Origin: an uncultured Prevotellaceae bacterium
GTDB taxonomy: Bacteria > Bacteroidota > Bacteroidia > Bacteroidales > Bacteroidaceae
Direction of reading: 5' to 3'
Assembly: GCA_946186505.1 (NCBI GenBank)
Contig: CAMHNI010000007.1
Coordinates: forward strand, 61,608 to 125,607
DNA length: 64,000 nucleotides
Position numbers and translations under genes: made by a program
Shown: piece by piece, positions 14,517 to 22,136 of the stretch
Position numbering within the stretch: position 1 is the stretch's first letter
Layout of the letters: the number at the start of each line of letters is the position of its first letter
The notes under the pieces: generated by a model
Seen by the model: the letters and a program-made list of their open reading frames with translations, nothing else
Databases searched by the model: none
What the model was told of the DNA's origin: nothing

Positions 14517-17135
14517 ATGAAACTGAAGTTCAGCATCCAATACGCAACACAATGGGGTGAGTCGCTCCATGTGTTGCTCCGCTACCATAGCCAGGACGGC
14601 ACCGAACGGTCGTCAGACCAGCTGATGACCACCGAGGACGGTGTGTCGTGGAAGCTGGAGACCGCTGTCATAGAGAGCCGCCAGCATCCTATCTGTTCTG
14701 TCACATACCACTACGAGGTGCAAGACGGCGACGGACGGCTGTTGCGCCGCGAGTGGTCGCAGGTGCCGCGTACCTACTGGTTCGATTCGACGAAGAATTA
14801 CATCTTCGACGACCAGTGGCGTGACCGTCCGCTCTGTGCCCATCTCTATACCAACGCCTACCTGACCACTCAGCATGCTCCTCACGGCGAGCAGGTAGAG
14901 GCGCGCAGGCTGCCGCTGTACCGGCGTACAGCCCTTTTCCGCGTGTCGGCACCCCAGCTTGTGGCAGGCCAGTCGCTGGCACTCATAGGCAGTCATCCCA
15001 TGACGGGCAGCTGGAGCACCGCCCGCTACCTGCGCATGGAGTACATCGGACAGCAGGAGTGGATGCTATCAGTCAACATGGATGCCGTCGGGCTGCCCCT
15101 GGAATACAAGTACGTGGTCATAGACGACCAGACGCATGAACTGCTGTCGTGGGAGGAAGGCGACAACCGTGTGGTCAGCGAGGAACTGAAGGACGGTGAG
15201 GTGAGCGTGCTCTATGGCGGCATGCTCCACATGAAGGAGAAGATGTGGCGGGCAGCCGGCGTGGTAGTGCCTGTGTTCTCGCTGCGTAGTGAACACTCCT
15301 TCGGCGTGGGCGACTTCGGCGACCTGCGCCGTCTGGTGGACTGGTGCGAGGAGACGGGCATGAAGGTCATACAGGTGCTGCCCGTCAACGACACGACGAC
15401 CGACGGCCGCTGGCACGACTCCTATCCCTACAACATCACTTCGTGCTTCGCCCTACATCCCCACTATCTTGACCTCGAACAGTTGGGCGAGCTGAAGAGC
15501 CGTCAGAAGATGACCGCCTATCGTCGCCAGCAACGGGAGTTGAATGCATTGTCGTATAGCGACTATGAAGCCGTTGAGCGGGTGAAGTGCGACTACGTAA
15601 ATGACATCTTTGCCGAACGTGGCGAGCAGGTCCTGGCCTCGAAGGAGTTCAAGTCCTGGCAGAAGGATAACGCGTGGTGGCTTGACGCTTATGCCGCCTG
15701 GAAGTCTGGCCTGACCTCAGCATCGCAGTCGTCCGACTTGACCTGCTATATACAGTACAACCTGCACCTCCAGTTGAAGGCCGCTGCCGACTATGCCCGC
15801 TCGAAAGGCATACTGCTGAAAGGCGACGTGCCCATAGGCGTCAACCGTGACAGCGTCGAGACGCAGACGCAACCCGAACTGTTCAATATGGACAGCTCCA
15901 CAGGGGCCCCTCCCGATGCCTTCTCGCCGATAGGACAGAACTGGGGATTCCCGACATACCGTTGGGATGTTCAGGACCGTCCCGGCGTGACACCCTGGCT
16001 ACGTCGCCGCTACCGCTGGATGGAACAGTATTTCGACGCCATACGACTGGACCATGTGTTGGGCTTCTTCCGCATTTGGGAGATACCTCAGGATGCTGTC
16101 TATGGCCTGCTGGGACACTTCTCGCCCGCACTGCCGCTGACCGTCGGCGAGATAGAGTACTTCGGACTGCCGTTCCGCCGGGACCTGTTCACCAGGCCCT
16201 TTATCAACGACCGTGTACTGGAGCGGCTCTTCGGCATGCACGCCCAGTATGTGCGCGACACGTTCCTCATTCAGAAGGCCTACGGGTTGTACGGCCTGAA
16301 GTCGGAATATGACACCCAGCGCAAGGTGGCAGCCCACTTCGAGGGGCAAGGCGACGAGAACAGTCTCTGGATCCGCGACGGCCTGCTGCGTCTCATTGCC
16401 AACGTCCTGTTTGTGGAAGATCCCCGCCAGCCGAAGATGTACCACCCCCGCATCATGGCCTTCCAGGAACCTGTCTTCGAGGCGCTCAGCAGCGACGAGA
16501 AAGAGGCATATATGAGAATCTACAACAACTTCTTCTACTATCGCCACTCCATGTTCTGGGGCGACGGAGCCATGCACCGGCTGGGCGACACACTCAGCGA
16601 CTGCCGCATGCTGGTCTGTGCCGAAGACCTCGGCATGCTGCCCGACTGCGTGGAACCAGTGCTCGACGCTATGCGCATCCTGACACTCGAGATACAGACC
16701 ATGCCCAAGCAGACTGGCTATGAATTCAGCCACCTCGATGGCTATCCCTACCGGTCGGTCGCTACGTTCGCCACACATGATATGTCACCTCTCAGGTTGT
16801 GGTGGGAGGAAAGTCCCGAGCGTACCCAGCGCTACTACGTCACCATGCTCCAGAAGCAGGGACGTGCCCCCGAACACCTGCCTGCCCATCTGGCCGAGGA
16901 AATCATTGCCCGCCACCTCTACTGTCCCTCGATGCTCTGCCTGCTGTCGCTTCAGGACTGGCTGGCTATGGACGGCGAGCTGCGGCGGAAGAATCCCCGC
17001 GAGGAGCGCATCAACGTGCCCAGCGATGCCTACAACCGCTGGCAGTGGCGCATGCACCTCACCATCGAACAGCTGCTGCAAGCTTCGAAATATAATAACA
17101 AGGTGCGCACAATGGTCACCCGTAGCAAACGATGA
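14517..17135 (+). CDS. malQ: 4-alpha-glucanotransferase with N-terminal starch-binding domains
   Basis: 872 residues. Two CBM20-like beta domains come first (residues about 1-110, and about 140-240 with IGSHPMTGSWSTARYLRMEY), followed by a GH77 catalytic domain: FGVGDFGDLRRLVDWCEETG, the nucleophile Asp in AIRLDHVLGFFRIWEIP, the acid/base Glu in CAEDLGMLPDCV, and the ATHDMSPLRLWWEE loop. It transfers maltosyl or longer glucan units between 1,4-glucans in starch or glycogen breakdown. The size and double CBM20 match the DPE2-like class rather than the 500-residue MalQ. The start MKLKFSIQYAT fits the first CBM strand. It begins 28 bp after the acyl-CoA synthetase and overlaps the HAD gene by 4 bp (ATGA). 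Confidence 0.92.
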   Translation: MKLKFSIQYATQWGESLHVLLRYHSQDGTERSSDQLMTTEDGVSWKLETAVIESRQHPICSVTYHYEVQDGDGRLLRREWSQVPRTYWFDSTKNYIFDDQWRDRPLCAHLYTNAYLTTQHAPHGEQVEARRLPLYRRTALFRVSAPQLVAGQSLALIGSHPMTGSWSTARYLRMEYIGQQEWMLSVNMDAVGLPLEYKYVVIDDQTHELLSWEEGDNRVVSEELKDGEVSVLYGGMLHMKEKMWRAAGVVVPVFSLRSEHSFGVGDFGDLRRLVDWCEETGMKVIQVLPVNDTTTDGRWHDSYPYNITSCFALHPHYLDLEQLGELKSRQKMTAYRRQQRELNALSYSDYEAVERVKCDYVNDIFAERGEQVLASKEFKSWQKDNAWWLDAYAAWKSGLTSASQSSDLTCYIQYNLHLQLKAAADYARSKGILLKGDVPIGVNRDSVETQTQPELFNMDSSTGAPPDAFSPIGQNWGFPTYRWDVQDRPGVTPWLRRRYRWMEQYFDAIRLDHVLGFFRIWEIPQDAVYGLLGHFSPALPLTVGEIEYFGLPFRRDLFTRPFINDRVLERLFGMHAQYVRDTFLIQKAYGLYGLKSEYDTQRKVAAHFEGQGDENSLWIRDGLLRLIANVLFVEDPRQPKMYHPRIMAFQEPVFEALSSDEKEAYMRIYNNFFYYRHSMFWGDGAMHRLGDTLSDCRMLVCAEDLGMLPDCVEPVLDAMRILTLEIQTMPKQTGYEFSHLDGYPYRSVATFATHDMSPLRLWWEESPERTQRYYVTMLQKQGRAPEHLPAHLAEEIIARHLYCPSMLCLLSLQDWLAMDGELRRKNPREERINVPSDAYNRWQWRMHLTIEQLLQASKYNNKVRTMVTRSKR

Positions 17136-17785
17136 AGTTATACACGACTTATATTTTCGACCTCGACGGCACACTTCTCGACACCCTTGGCGATCTGGCA
17201 GCGTCAGTCAATGCCGCCCTGCGCACTTACCATCTGCCTGAGCATACCGTCGATGAGGTGCGTATGATGGTGGGCAACGGTGTCCGCCTGCTCATGGAGC
17301 GGGCGGTGCCCGATGGTAACGGCAATCCGCTGTTTGAAGAGGTGTTTGCTGCTTTCCGGCGTCATTACATGGAACACGCCCTTGATACGACGCGCCCGTA
17401 TGACGGCATCCAGGAGACACTGGCGGCACTGAAACGACGCGGCTGCCGCACTGCGGTGGTCAGCAACAAGTTCGATGCTGCCACCAAAGAACTCTGCCGC
17501 CACTTCTTCAGCGACACTATTGACGTGGCCATAGGCGAAAACGAGGCTGCGGGCATACGGAAGAAGCCTATGCCAGACACCGTCATAGAGGCTCTGCGCC
17601 AACTCGGCACGGGCAGCGATGATGCCGTCTATGTGGGTGATAGCGATGTCGATATAGCCACCGCCCGCAACAGCGGGCTGCCCTGCATCAGTGTGCTCTG
17701 GGGGTTCCGTGACCGTTCATTCCTGCAGGCCCACGGTGGCACCTGCTTTGTCAGTCACCCTTCGGAGCTGCTGTCCTCTATGTAG
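17132..17785 (+). CDS. HAD-family phosphatase, phosphoglycolate phosphatase-like
   Basis: 217 residues with the HAD signatures in order: YIFDLDGTLLDTL (nucleophile Asp), VVSNKFD (motif II), RKKPMPD (Lys) and YVGDSDVDIATARNSG (acidic motif). The helical cap after motif I and the overall match point to the Gph/PgmB class, so phosphoglycolate phosphatase or beta-phosphoglucomutase-like activity. The overlap with the malQ stop (ATGA) suggests coupled translation and makes a sugar-phosphate substrate plausible. Its 3' end overlaps the convergent rmuC by 31 bp. Confidence 0.82.
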   Translation: MKLYTTYIFDLDGTLLDTLGDLAASVNAALRTYHLPEHTVDEVRMMVGNGVRLLMERAVPDGNGNPLFEEVFAAFRRHYMEHALDTTRPYDGIQETLAALKRRGCRTAVVSNKFDAATKELCRHFFSDTIDVAIGENEAAGIRKKPMPDTVIEALRQLGTGSDDAVYVGDSDVDIATARNSGLPCISVLWGFRDRSFLQAHGGTCFVSHPSELLSSM

Positions 17786-19107
17786 TCAGGAGCCGGCAGG
17801 GGGTGCTTTACGTCCTCCTTGATGCCGAGCCGCTTCATTTCATTGGCTTTCTGCAGGATGCCCCGGGTGCCATCGACAGACTTCTGCATGTCGGCGAAGT
17901 CGGTGCCCAGCGTGTCAATGTCACGCCCAATCTTTGACATACGCTCTGCAAAAAGGCCGATGCGTGACACCAGTTGTTCGGCCAGTCCCACAATCTTCTT
18001 CTGGTTCTCGGTCTGGTTGTGCTGTCGCCAGGCTATCTGAATCATGCGTAGGATGGCAAACAGGTTCTGGGTGCTGGAAATAAAGACCTTCTTCTCGAAA
18101 GCGTCTGCCCATAGTTTCGGGTCACGGCTCAGTGCGGCCTGCAGTGCGGCCTCATTAGGCACGTACATGATGACGAAGTCGATGGCCGTGCGGGGCGGCT
18201 GGATATATCGGCTGTAGTCCTTGTTGGCCAGTTCCTTGAAATGTGAGCGCAGACTCTGCACATGACGGTCGAGCATCTGCTGACGGACGGTCTCTGATGG
18301 TTCGTTGACAAAGTCGTAGTAGGCTTTGATGCTGACTTTTGCATCGATGATGACATCCTGCTGGCCGGGATAGTGGAGTACGACGTCGGGACGCATGGCG
18401 CGGCCGGTGTCCTCGTTGCGGACGATGAATCCGTCCCGGTCGGTGATGGAGTCCTGTATGTCGTAGTCGAGTCCGCGCTTGAAACCCTGGGAGTCGAGCA
18501 GTTCCTGTAGCACCAGCTCGCCCCAGTCACCTGCCTGCTTCGAGTCACCCCGCAGGGCGTTGGTCAGCCGGGTGGCGGTCTTGTCCATCCGCTCAGCCTG
18601 TTCGCCCACTTGTCGCAGCCGCTCGGTCAGCGAGGCTGCAGTCTTGGCTGCCTCGCGGTCGCTCTCCATGATGGCTTTCTGCAGTTCGGCAAAGCTGTCG
18701 CCAAGGGGTTTGGTGATGTGCTCCATAGCTTCGCGGTTCTGTGTGCGCAGCTGGTCGCTGGTTTTCGACAGAATGGTGGTGGCCAGGTTCTGGAACTGTT
18801 CGCGGACGACGTTCAGCTGCTGCTGGAACTGTTCGCTGCGCAACTTGGTTTCGGCCTCGTTCCGCTCCTTCATCAGTTCAATCTCGTTGGCCAACGATGT
18901 GCAGGTGGCTGTCAGGTGGCGGTTCTCGGCCTGCAACTGTGCCACCTGTTCGTTTCTGGCATCCAGGTCTATGGACTTCAGCTTCAGCGATGTGGCGTTG
19001 GCTTCGGCTGACACGCGCAGTGCGGTATAGCGGCGGTTTGCCACGAGATAGGCAGCTACCACTCCTACTGCCATTCCCGCTATGATATACAAGAGGATCT
19101 CAAGCAT
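17755..19107 (-). CDS. rmuC: DNA recombination protein RmuC
   Basis: 450 residues. An N-terminal membrane anchor (MLEILLYIIAGMAVGVVAAYLV) is followed by a long coiled coil (about residues 30-190, with many Gln/Glu/Arg heptads) and the RmuC nuclease-like domain (GELVLQELLDSQGFKRGLDYDIQ, MRPDVVLHYPGQQDVIIDAKVS, FVIMYVPNEAALQAAL). RmuC limits inversions and is a predicted PD-(D/E)xK-type nuclease; the DAKVS segment fits that core. The track start is 47 codons too early and spans the promoter box at 19138-19145. The last 31 bp overlap the convergent HAD phosphatase gene. Confidence 0.9.
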   Translation of the reverse strand: MLEILLYIIAGMAVGVVAAYLVANRRYTALRVSAEANATSLKLKSIDLDARNEQVAQLQAENRHLTATCTSLANEIELMKERNEAETKLRSEQFQQQLNVVREQFQNLATTILSKTSDQLRTQNREAMEHITKPLGDSFAELQKAIMESDREAAKTAASLTERLRQVGEQAERMDKTATRLTNALRGDSKQAGDWGELVLQELLDSQGFKRGLDYDIQDSITDRDGFIVRNEDTGRAMRPDVVLHYPGQQDVIIDAKVSIKAYYDFVNEPSETVRQQMLDRHVQSLRSHFKELANKDYSRYIQPPRTAIDFVIMYVPNEAALQAALSRDPKLWADAFEKKVFISSTQNLFAILRMIQIAWRQHNQTENQKKIVGLAEQLVSRIGLFAERMSKIGRDIDTLGTDFADMQKSVDGTRGILQKANEMKRLGIKEDVKHPLPAPDYIEDSSSEG

Positions 19108-19137
19108 TGTTCTTATCTGATTGTTGTTCGTTGCCTG

Positions 19138-19145
19138 CAAAGGTA
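19138..19145 (-). promoter_or_regulatory. -7 promoter box of rmuC
   Basis: TACCTTTG on the minus strand, 31 bp before the rmuC start. Confidence 0.6.
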
Positions 19146-19189
19146 CGAAAAAAAATGGAACTACTGTTGGATGATTGATATTTATTTCG

Positions 19190-19197
19190 TACCTTTG
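19190..19197 (+). promoter_or_regulatory. -7 promoter box of the cobUTSC operon
   Basis: TACCTTTG ends 7 bp before the cobU ATG, so the leader is only a few bases long and leaves no room for a cobalamin riboswitch. Confidence 0.65.
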
Positions 19198-19204
19198 CAC
19201 GGTT

Positions 19205-19711
19205 ATGAAGAAAATTATACTCATCACAGGCGGACAACGGTCGGGCAAAAGCGTGCAGGCCGAGCGGTTGGCACTGAGCCTGACAGACCGGCCGGTATAT
19301 ATGGCTACGGCCCGCGTCTGGGATGACGAGTTCCGGGAAAGGGTGCGTCGCCATCAGGAGCGCCGCGGACCCCAATGGACGAACATCGAGGAGGAGCGTT
19401 GCCTGAGCCGTCACGATGTGTCGGGACGTGTTGTGGTCATCGACTGTGTGACCTTGTGGCTGACGAACTACTTCTTCGACAATCCAGACACTGACAGCAC
19501 GCTGGAAGCCGTGAAGGCCGAGTTTGACCGTTTCACGGCTCAGGATGCCACGTTCATCTTTGTCACCAACGAGATAGGCTCGGGCGGTGTCAGCGACAAT
19601 GCCCTGCAGCGACGGTTTACCGACTTGGAGGGCTGGATGAATCAGTATATCGCCACGCGGGCTGACGAAGTGACGCTCATGGTATCGGGTATAGCAGTAA
19701 AAATCAAGTAA
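19205..19711 (+). CDS. cobU: Adenosylcobinamide kinase / GTP:adenosylcobinamide-phosphate guanylyltransferase
   Basis: 168 residues, a normal CobU length. It phosphorylates adenosylcobinamide and then transfers GMP, giving AdoCbi-GDP. P-loop LITGGQRSGKSVQAE, the guanylylated His region RVRRHQERRGPQW, the Walker-B-like VVVIDCVTLWLTN, and VTNEIGSGGV are visible. The start at MKKIILITGG follows the promoter closely; the track's ATG at 19175 is upstream of the promoter box. cobT begins at the next base after the stop. The cytoplasmic enzyme opens the nucleotide-loop assembly operon. Confidence 0.94.
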   Translation: MKKIILITGGQRSGKSVQAERLALSLTDRPVYMATARVWDDEFRERVRRHQERRGPQWTNIEEERCLSRHDVSGRVVVIDCVTLWLTNYFFDNPDTDSTLEAVKAEFDRFTAQDATFIFVTNEIGSGGVSDNALQRRFTDLEGWMNQYIATRADEVTLMVSGIAVKIK

Positions 19712-20755
19712 ATGAGGACTTTCAGCATACAACCCGTTGACAGGGCCTTGGAGCCTGACATCCAACAGAAGATAGACAACCTGAACAAGCCGAAAGGCTC
19801 GCTCGGGCGGTTAGAGGAACTGGCCCTGCAGGTGTGTCTCATCCAGCAGACACTCCATCCAAGCCTTGCCTGTCCGTGTCACCTGCTGCTTGGCGGCGAC
19901 CACGGTATTGAGCGCGAGGGCGTGAGCGTGTCACCGCGTGAAGTGACCTGGCAGCAAATGGTGAACTTCACCCGTGGTGGCGGCGGCGTCAACATGTTCT
20001 GCAGGCAGCACGGTTTCAAGTTGCGCATCGTTGATGTCGGCGTTGACCACGACCTGAGTGGCGTAGCAGGCATTATCGACCGTAAGGTGGGGTGGGGGAC
20101 AAACAACTTCCTCTACGGGCCGGCTATGTCCGAGGCCGAGTTTGATGCGGCTCTGCAGGTGGGCGTTGACATGATTGATGACTGTCACGCCGAGGGTTGC
20201 CGAATTGTGAACATTGGCGAAATGGGCATTGGCAACACATCGCCGTCAAGCATCTGGATGCACCTGTTCTGTGACATACCGCTGGCCGAGTGTATCGGTG
20301 CCGGCGCAGGGCTGGACGACAAGGGCATCAGCCATAAGTACGAGGTGTTGCGGTCGGCTGTTGACAACTTCCTACAGTCTTCAGACCGTCATCCGCTGTC
20401 CGTCATCCGCCATTTCGGCGGCTTTGAGATGGTGTCGGCCATCGGGGCTATGCTCAGGGCTGCCGAGCTGAACCTTGTCATCTTGATTGACGGTTTCATT
20501 ATGACCGCCTGTGCCCTGGCGGCCACGCAGCTCTTTCCTACAGTACAGGACTATATGATATTCACGCACTGCGGCGACGAGAGCGGCCACCGCCGCATGC
20601 TCGATGCGCTCGGCGCCCGACCCTTGCTCAGTCTCGGTCTGCGCTTAGGCGAGGGGACGGGAGCCTTGTGTGCCTTCCCCATTGTTGACAGTGCCGTCCG
20701 TATGATTAACGAAATGAACAACTTCAAAGATGCAGAAATCACTAAATACTTTTAG
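19712..20755 (+). CDS. cobT: Nicotinate-nucleotide:dimethylbenzimidazole phosphoribosyltransferase
   Basis: 347 residues, matching CobT (about 350). It makes alpha-ribazole phosphate from the lower-ligand base and nicotinate mononucleotide. Visible are LNKPKGSLGRLEELA, LGGDHGIEREGVS, the IGEMGIGNTS segment and the catalytic Glu in LGLRLGEGTGALCAF near the C-terminus. It starts directly after cobU and overlaps cobS by 26 bp, so translation is probably coupled. No bluB or other gene for base synthesis is here, which fits salvage of cobinamide and lower ligands. Confidence 0.95.
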   Translation: MRTFSIQPVDRALEPDIQQKIDNLNKPKGSLGRLEELALQVCLIQQTLHPSLACPCHLLLGGDHGIEREGVSVSPREVTWQQMVNFTRGGGGVNMFCRQHGFKLRIVDVGVDHDLSGVAGIIDRKVGWGTNNFLYGPAMSEAEFDAALQVGVDMIDDCHAEGCRIVNIGEMGIGNTSPSSIWMHLFCDIPLAECIGAGAGLDDKGISHKYEVLRSAVDNFLQSSDRHPLSVIRHFGGFEMVSAIGAMLRAAELNLVILIDGFIMTACALAATQLFPTVQDYMIFTHCGDESGHRRMLDALGARPLLSLGLRLGEGTGALCAFPIVDSAVRMINEMNNFKDAEITKYF

Positions 20756-21533
20756 ATGGTACGACAACCTCTGGGCAGCGTTCATCTTCTTCACGCGACT
20801 CCCTGCATGGCGGTTGTACCAGCCTCCCCGTTCGTCATACGCTGCCGTCGTGGAGTGGTGGCCCCTCGTGGGCTGGCTTACGGGCGGGGCTTTGGCATCG
20901 GTCGTCTATTTCGGCAGCATGGTCATGCCGTCCGCTGTTGCGCTGCTGCTGGCTATTGCCGTCCGACTGCTGATGACTGGAGCCTTGCATGAGGACGGGC
21001 TGGCCGACTTCTTCGACGGCTTCGGGGGCGGAGGCACCGACCGCGAGCGCATCCTCACCATTATGAAGGATTCGCACATCGGCACCTACGGTGTCATTGG
21101 CCTGCTGCTCTATTTGGGTCTGCTTTACGTCACGCTGCTGACACTGCCCAGCCAGGTGGCTGCATTGGCCATACTGGCCGCCGACCCCTTTGCCAAGATG
21201 GTGACATCGCAGCTCATCCTGATGATGCCATACGCACGCACGGCTGAGACGGCTAAGAACAAGACCGTCTATCGTAAACCCTCGGTAGCGGCAGGCGTGT
21301 CGCTCGCCGTCCAGGGCTTGCTGCCTATGGCCCTGTTCCTGTGGCTGATGCGCAGTCAGGTGGAGTGGTCTGCTGTCATCTTCGTGCCCTGTCTCGTGAT
21401 GTACTTCCTCTACCGGCTCATCTGGAGCCGCCTCCGTGGCTATACTGGCGACTGCTGCGGAGCCGTCTGCCTGTTAGTCGAACTGTCGTTTTACCTTAGC
21501 CTGTTGGTCAATTATGGAAGTGGTCTTGATTAG
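20730..21533 (+). CDS. cobS: Adenosylcobinamide-GDP ribazoletransferase (cobalamin synthase)
   Basis: 267 residues and an integral membrane protein with about six hydrophobic segments (for example LVGWLTGGALASVVYFGSMV, VIGLLLYLGLLYVTLLTL, VIFVPCLVMYFLY). It joins AdoCbi-GDP and alpha-ribazole (phosphate) at the inner membrane. The Mg-binding, Asp-rich loop is ALHEDGLADFFDGFGGGGT. The start overlaps cobT by 26 bp and the end overlaps cobC by 20 bp. Confidence 0.94.
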   Translation: MQKSLNTFRWYDNLWAAFIFFTRLPAWRLYQPPRSSYAAVVEWWPLVGWLTGGALASVVYFGSMVMPSAVALLLAIAVRLLMTGALHEDGLADFFDGFGGGGTDRERILTIMKDSHIGTYGVIGLLLYLGLLYVTLLTLPSQVAALAILAADPFAKMVTSQLILMMPYARTAETAKNKTVYRKPSVAAGVSLAVQGLLPMALFLWLMRSQVEWSAVIFVPCLVMYFLYRLIWSRLRGYTGDCCGAVCLLVELSFYLSLLVNYGSGLD

Positions 21534-22044
21534 GCATACCAGTGTGGACGTTCCCAGGGGGACGTGCTACGGCCAGACCGATGTACCTCTGGCAGCTACG
21601 TTCGAGCAGGAGGCAGCCCGGACAAGGGAGCGGCTGGCCCGCTACGGGACTTTCGACCACGTATTCAGCTCACCCCTGTCGCGGGCGTTGAAACTGGCCC
21701 GATTCTGCGGCTACCCGCATCCTACGCTCGACAACCGCTTGAAGGAGCTGTCAATGGGCGACTGGGAGATGCAGCGCTATGACGACATCAAGGACCCGTA
21801 TATCGACGAGTGGTATAAAGACTACCTGCACCTGCCCACACCCAACGGCGAGAGCTTCCCCGACCAGGTGGCGCGTGTCAGCAGCTTCCTGGACGAACTG
21901 AAGTCTCAGCCCTACCGGCGCGTGGCTGTCTTCGCCCACGGCGGCGTCTTGGCATCGGCTGGCATCTACGGCGGACTGTACTCCTTTGCGAGGGCCTGGG
22001 ACCATCTGACACCCTACGGCGGCATCATCAGCATAACGATATGA
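21514..22044 (+). CDS. cobC: Alpha-ribazole phosphatase-like histidine phosphatase
   Basis: 176 residues of the phosphoglycerate-mutase/histidine-phosphatase fold. The nucleophile is in VVLIRHTSV; SSPLSRALKLA, the acidic KELSMGDWE and the second His in VFAHGGVL complete the active site. As the last gene of cobUTSC it most likely removes the phosphate from alpha-ribazole-5'-phosphate or adenosylcobalamin-5'-phosphate. Family members outside such operons act on other phosphates, so context carries the assignment. It overlaps cobS by 20 bp. Confidence 0.88.
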   Translation: MEVVLIRHTSVDVPRGTCYGQTDVPLAATFEQEAARTRERLARYGTFDHVFSSPLSRALKLARFCGYPHPTLDNRLKELSMGDWEMQRYDDIKDPYIDEWYKDYLHLPTPNGESFPDQVARVSSFLDELKSQPYRRVAVFAHGGVLASAGIYGGLYSFARAWDHLTPYGGIISITI

Positions 22045-22087
22045 ACACCGTCCGTCGCACAGTTTAGACAAAAAATCCAGCTTTTTC

Positions 22088-22118
22088 TTTGTAGGTTGCA
22101 ATTTATTTGCTACCTTTG
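22088..22118 (+). promoter_or_regulatory. Promoter of guaA
   Basis: TTTG (22088-22091) lies 19 bp before TACCTTTG (22111-22118), a full match to the Bacteroidetes consensus. Confidence 0.75.
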
Positions 22119-22136
22119 CGCCACGATAACAGAGAT

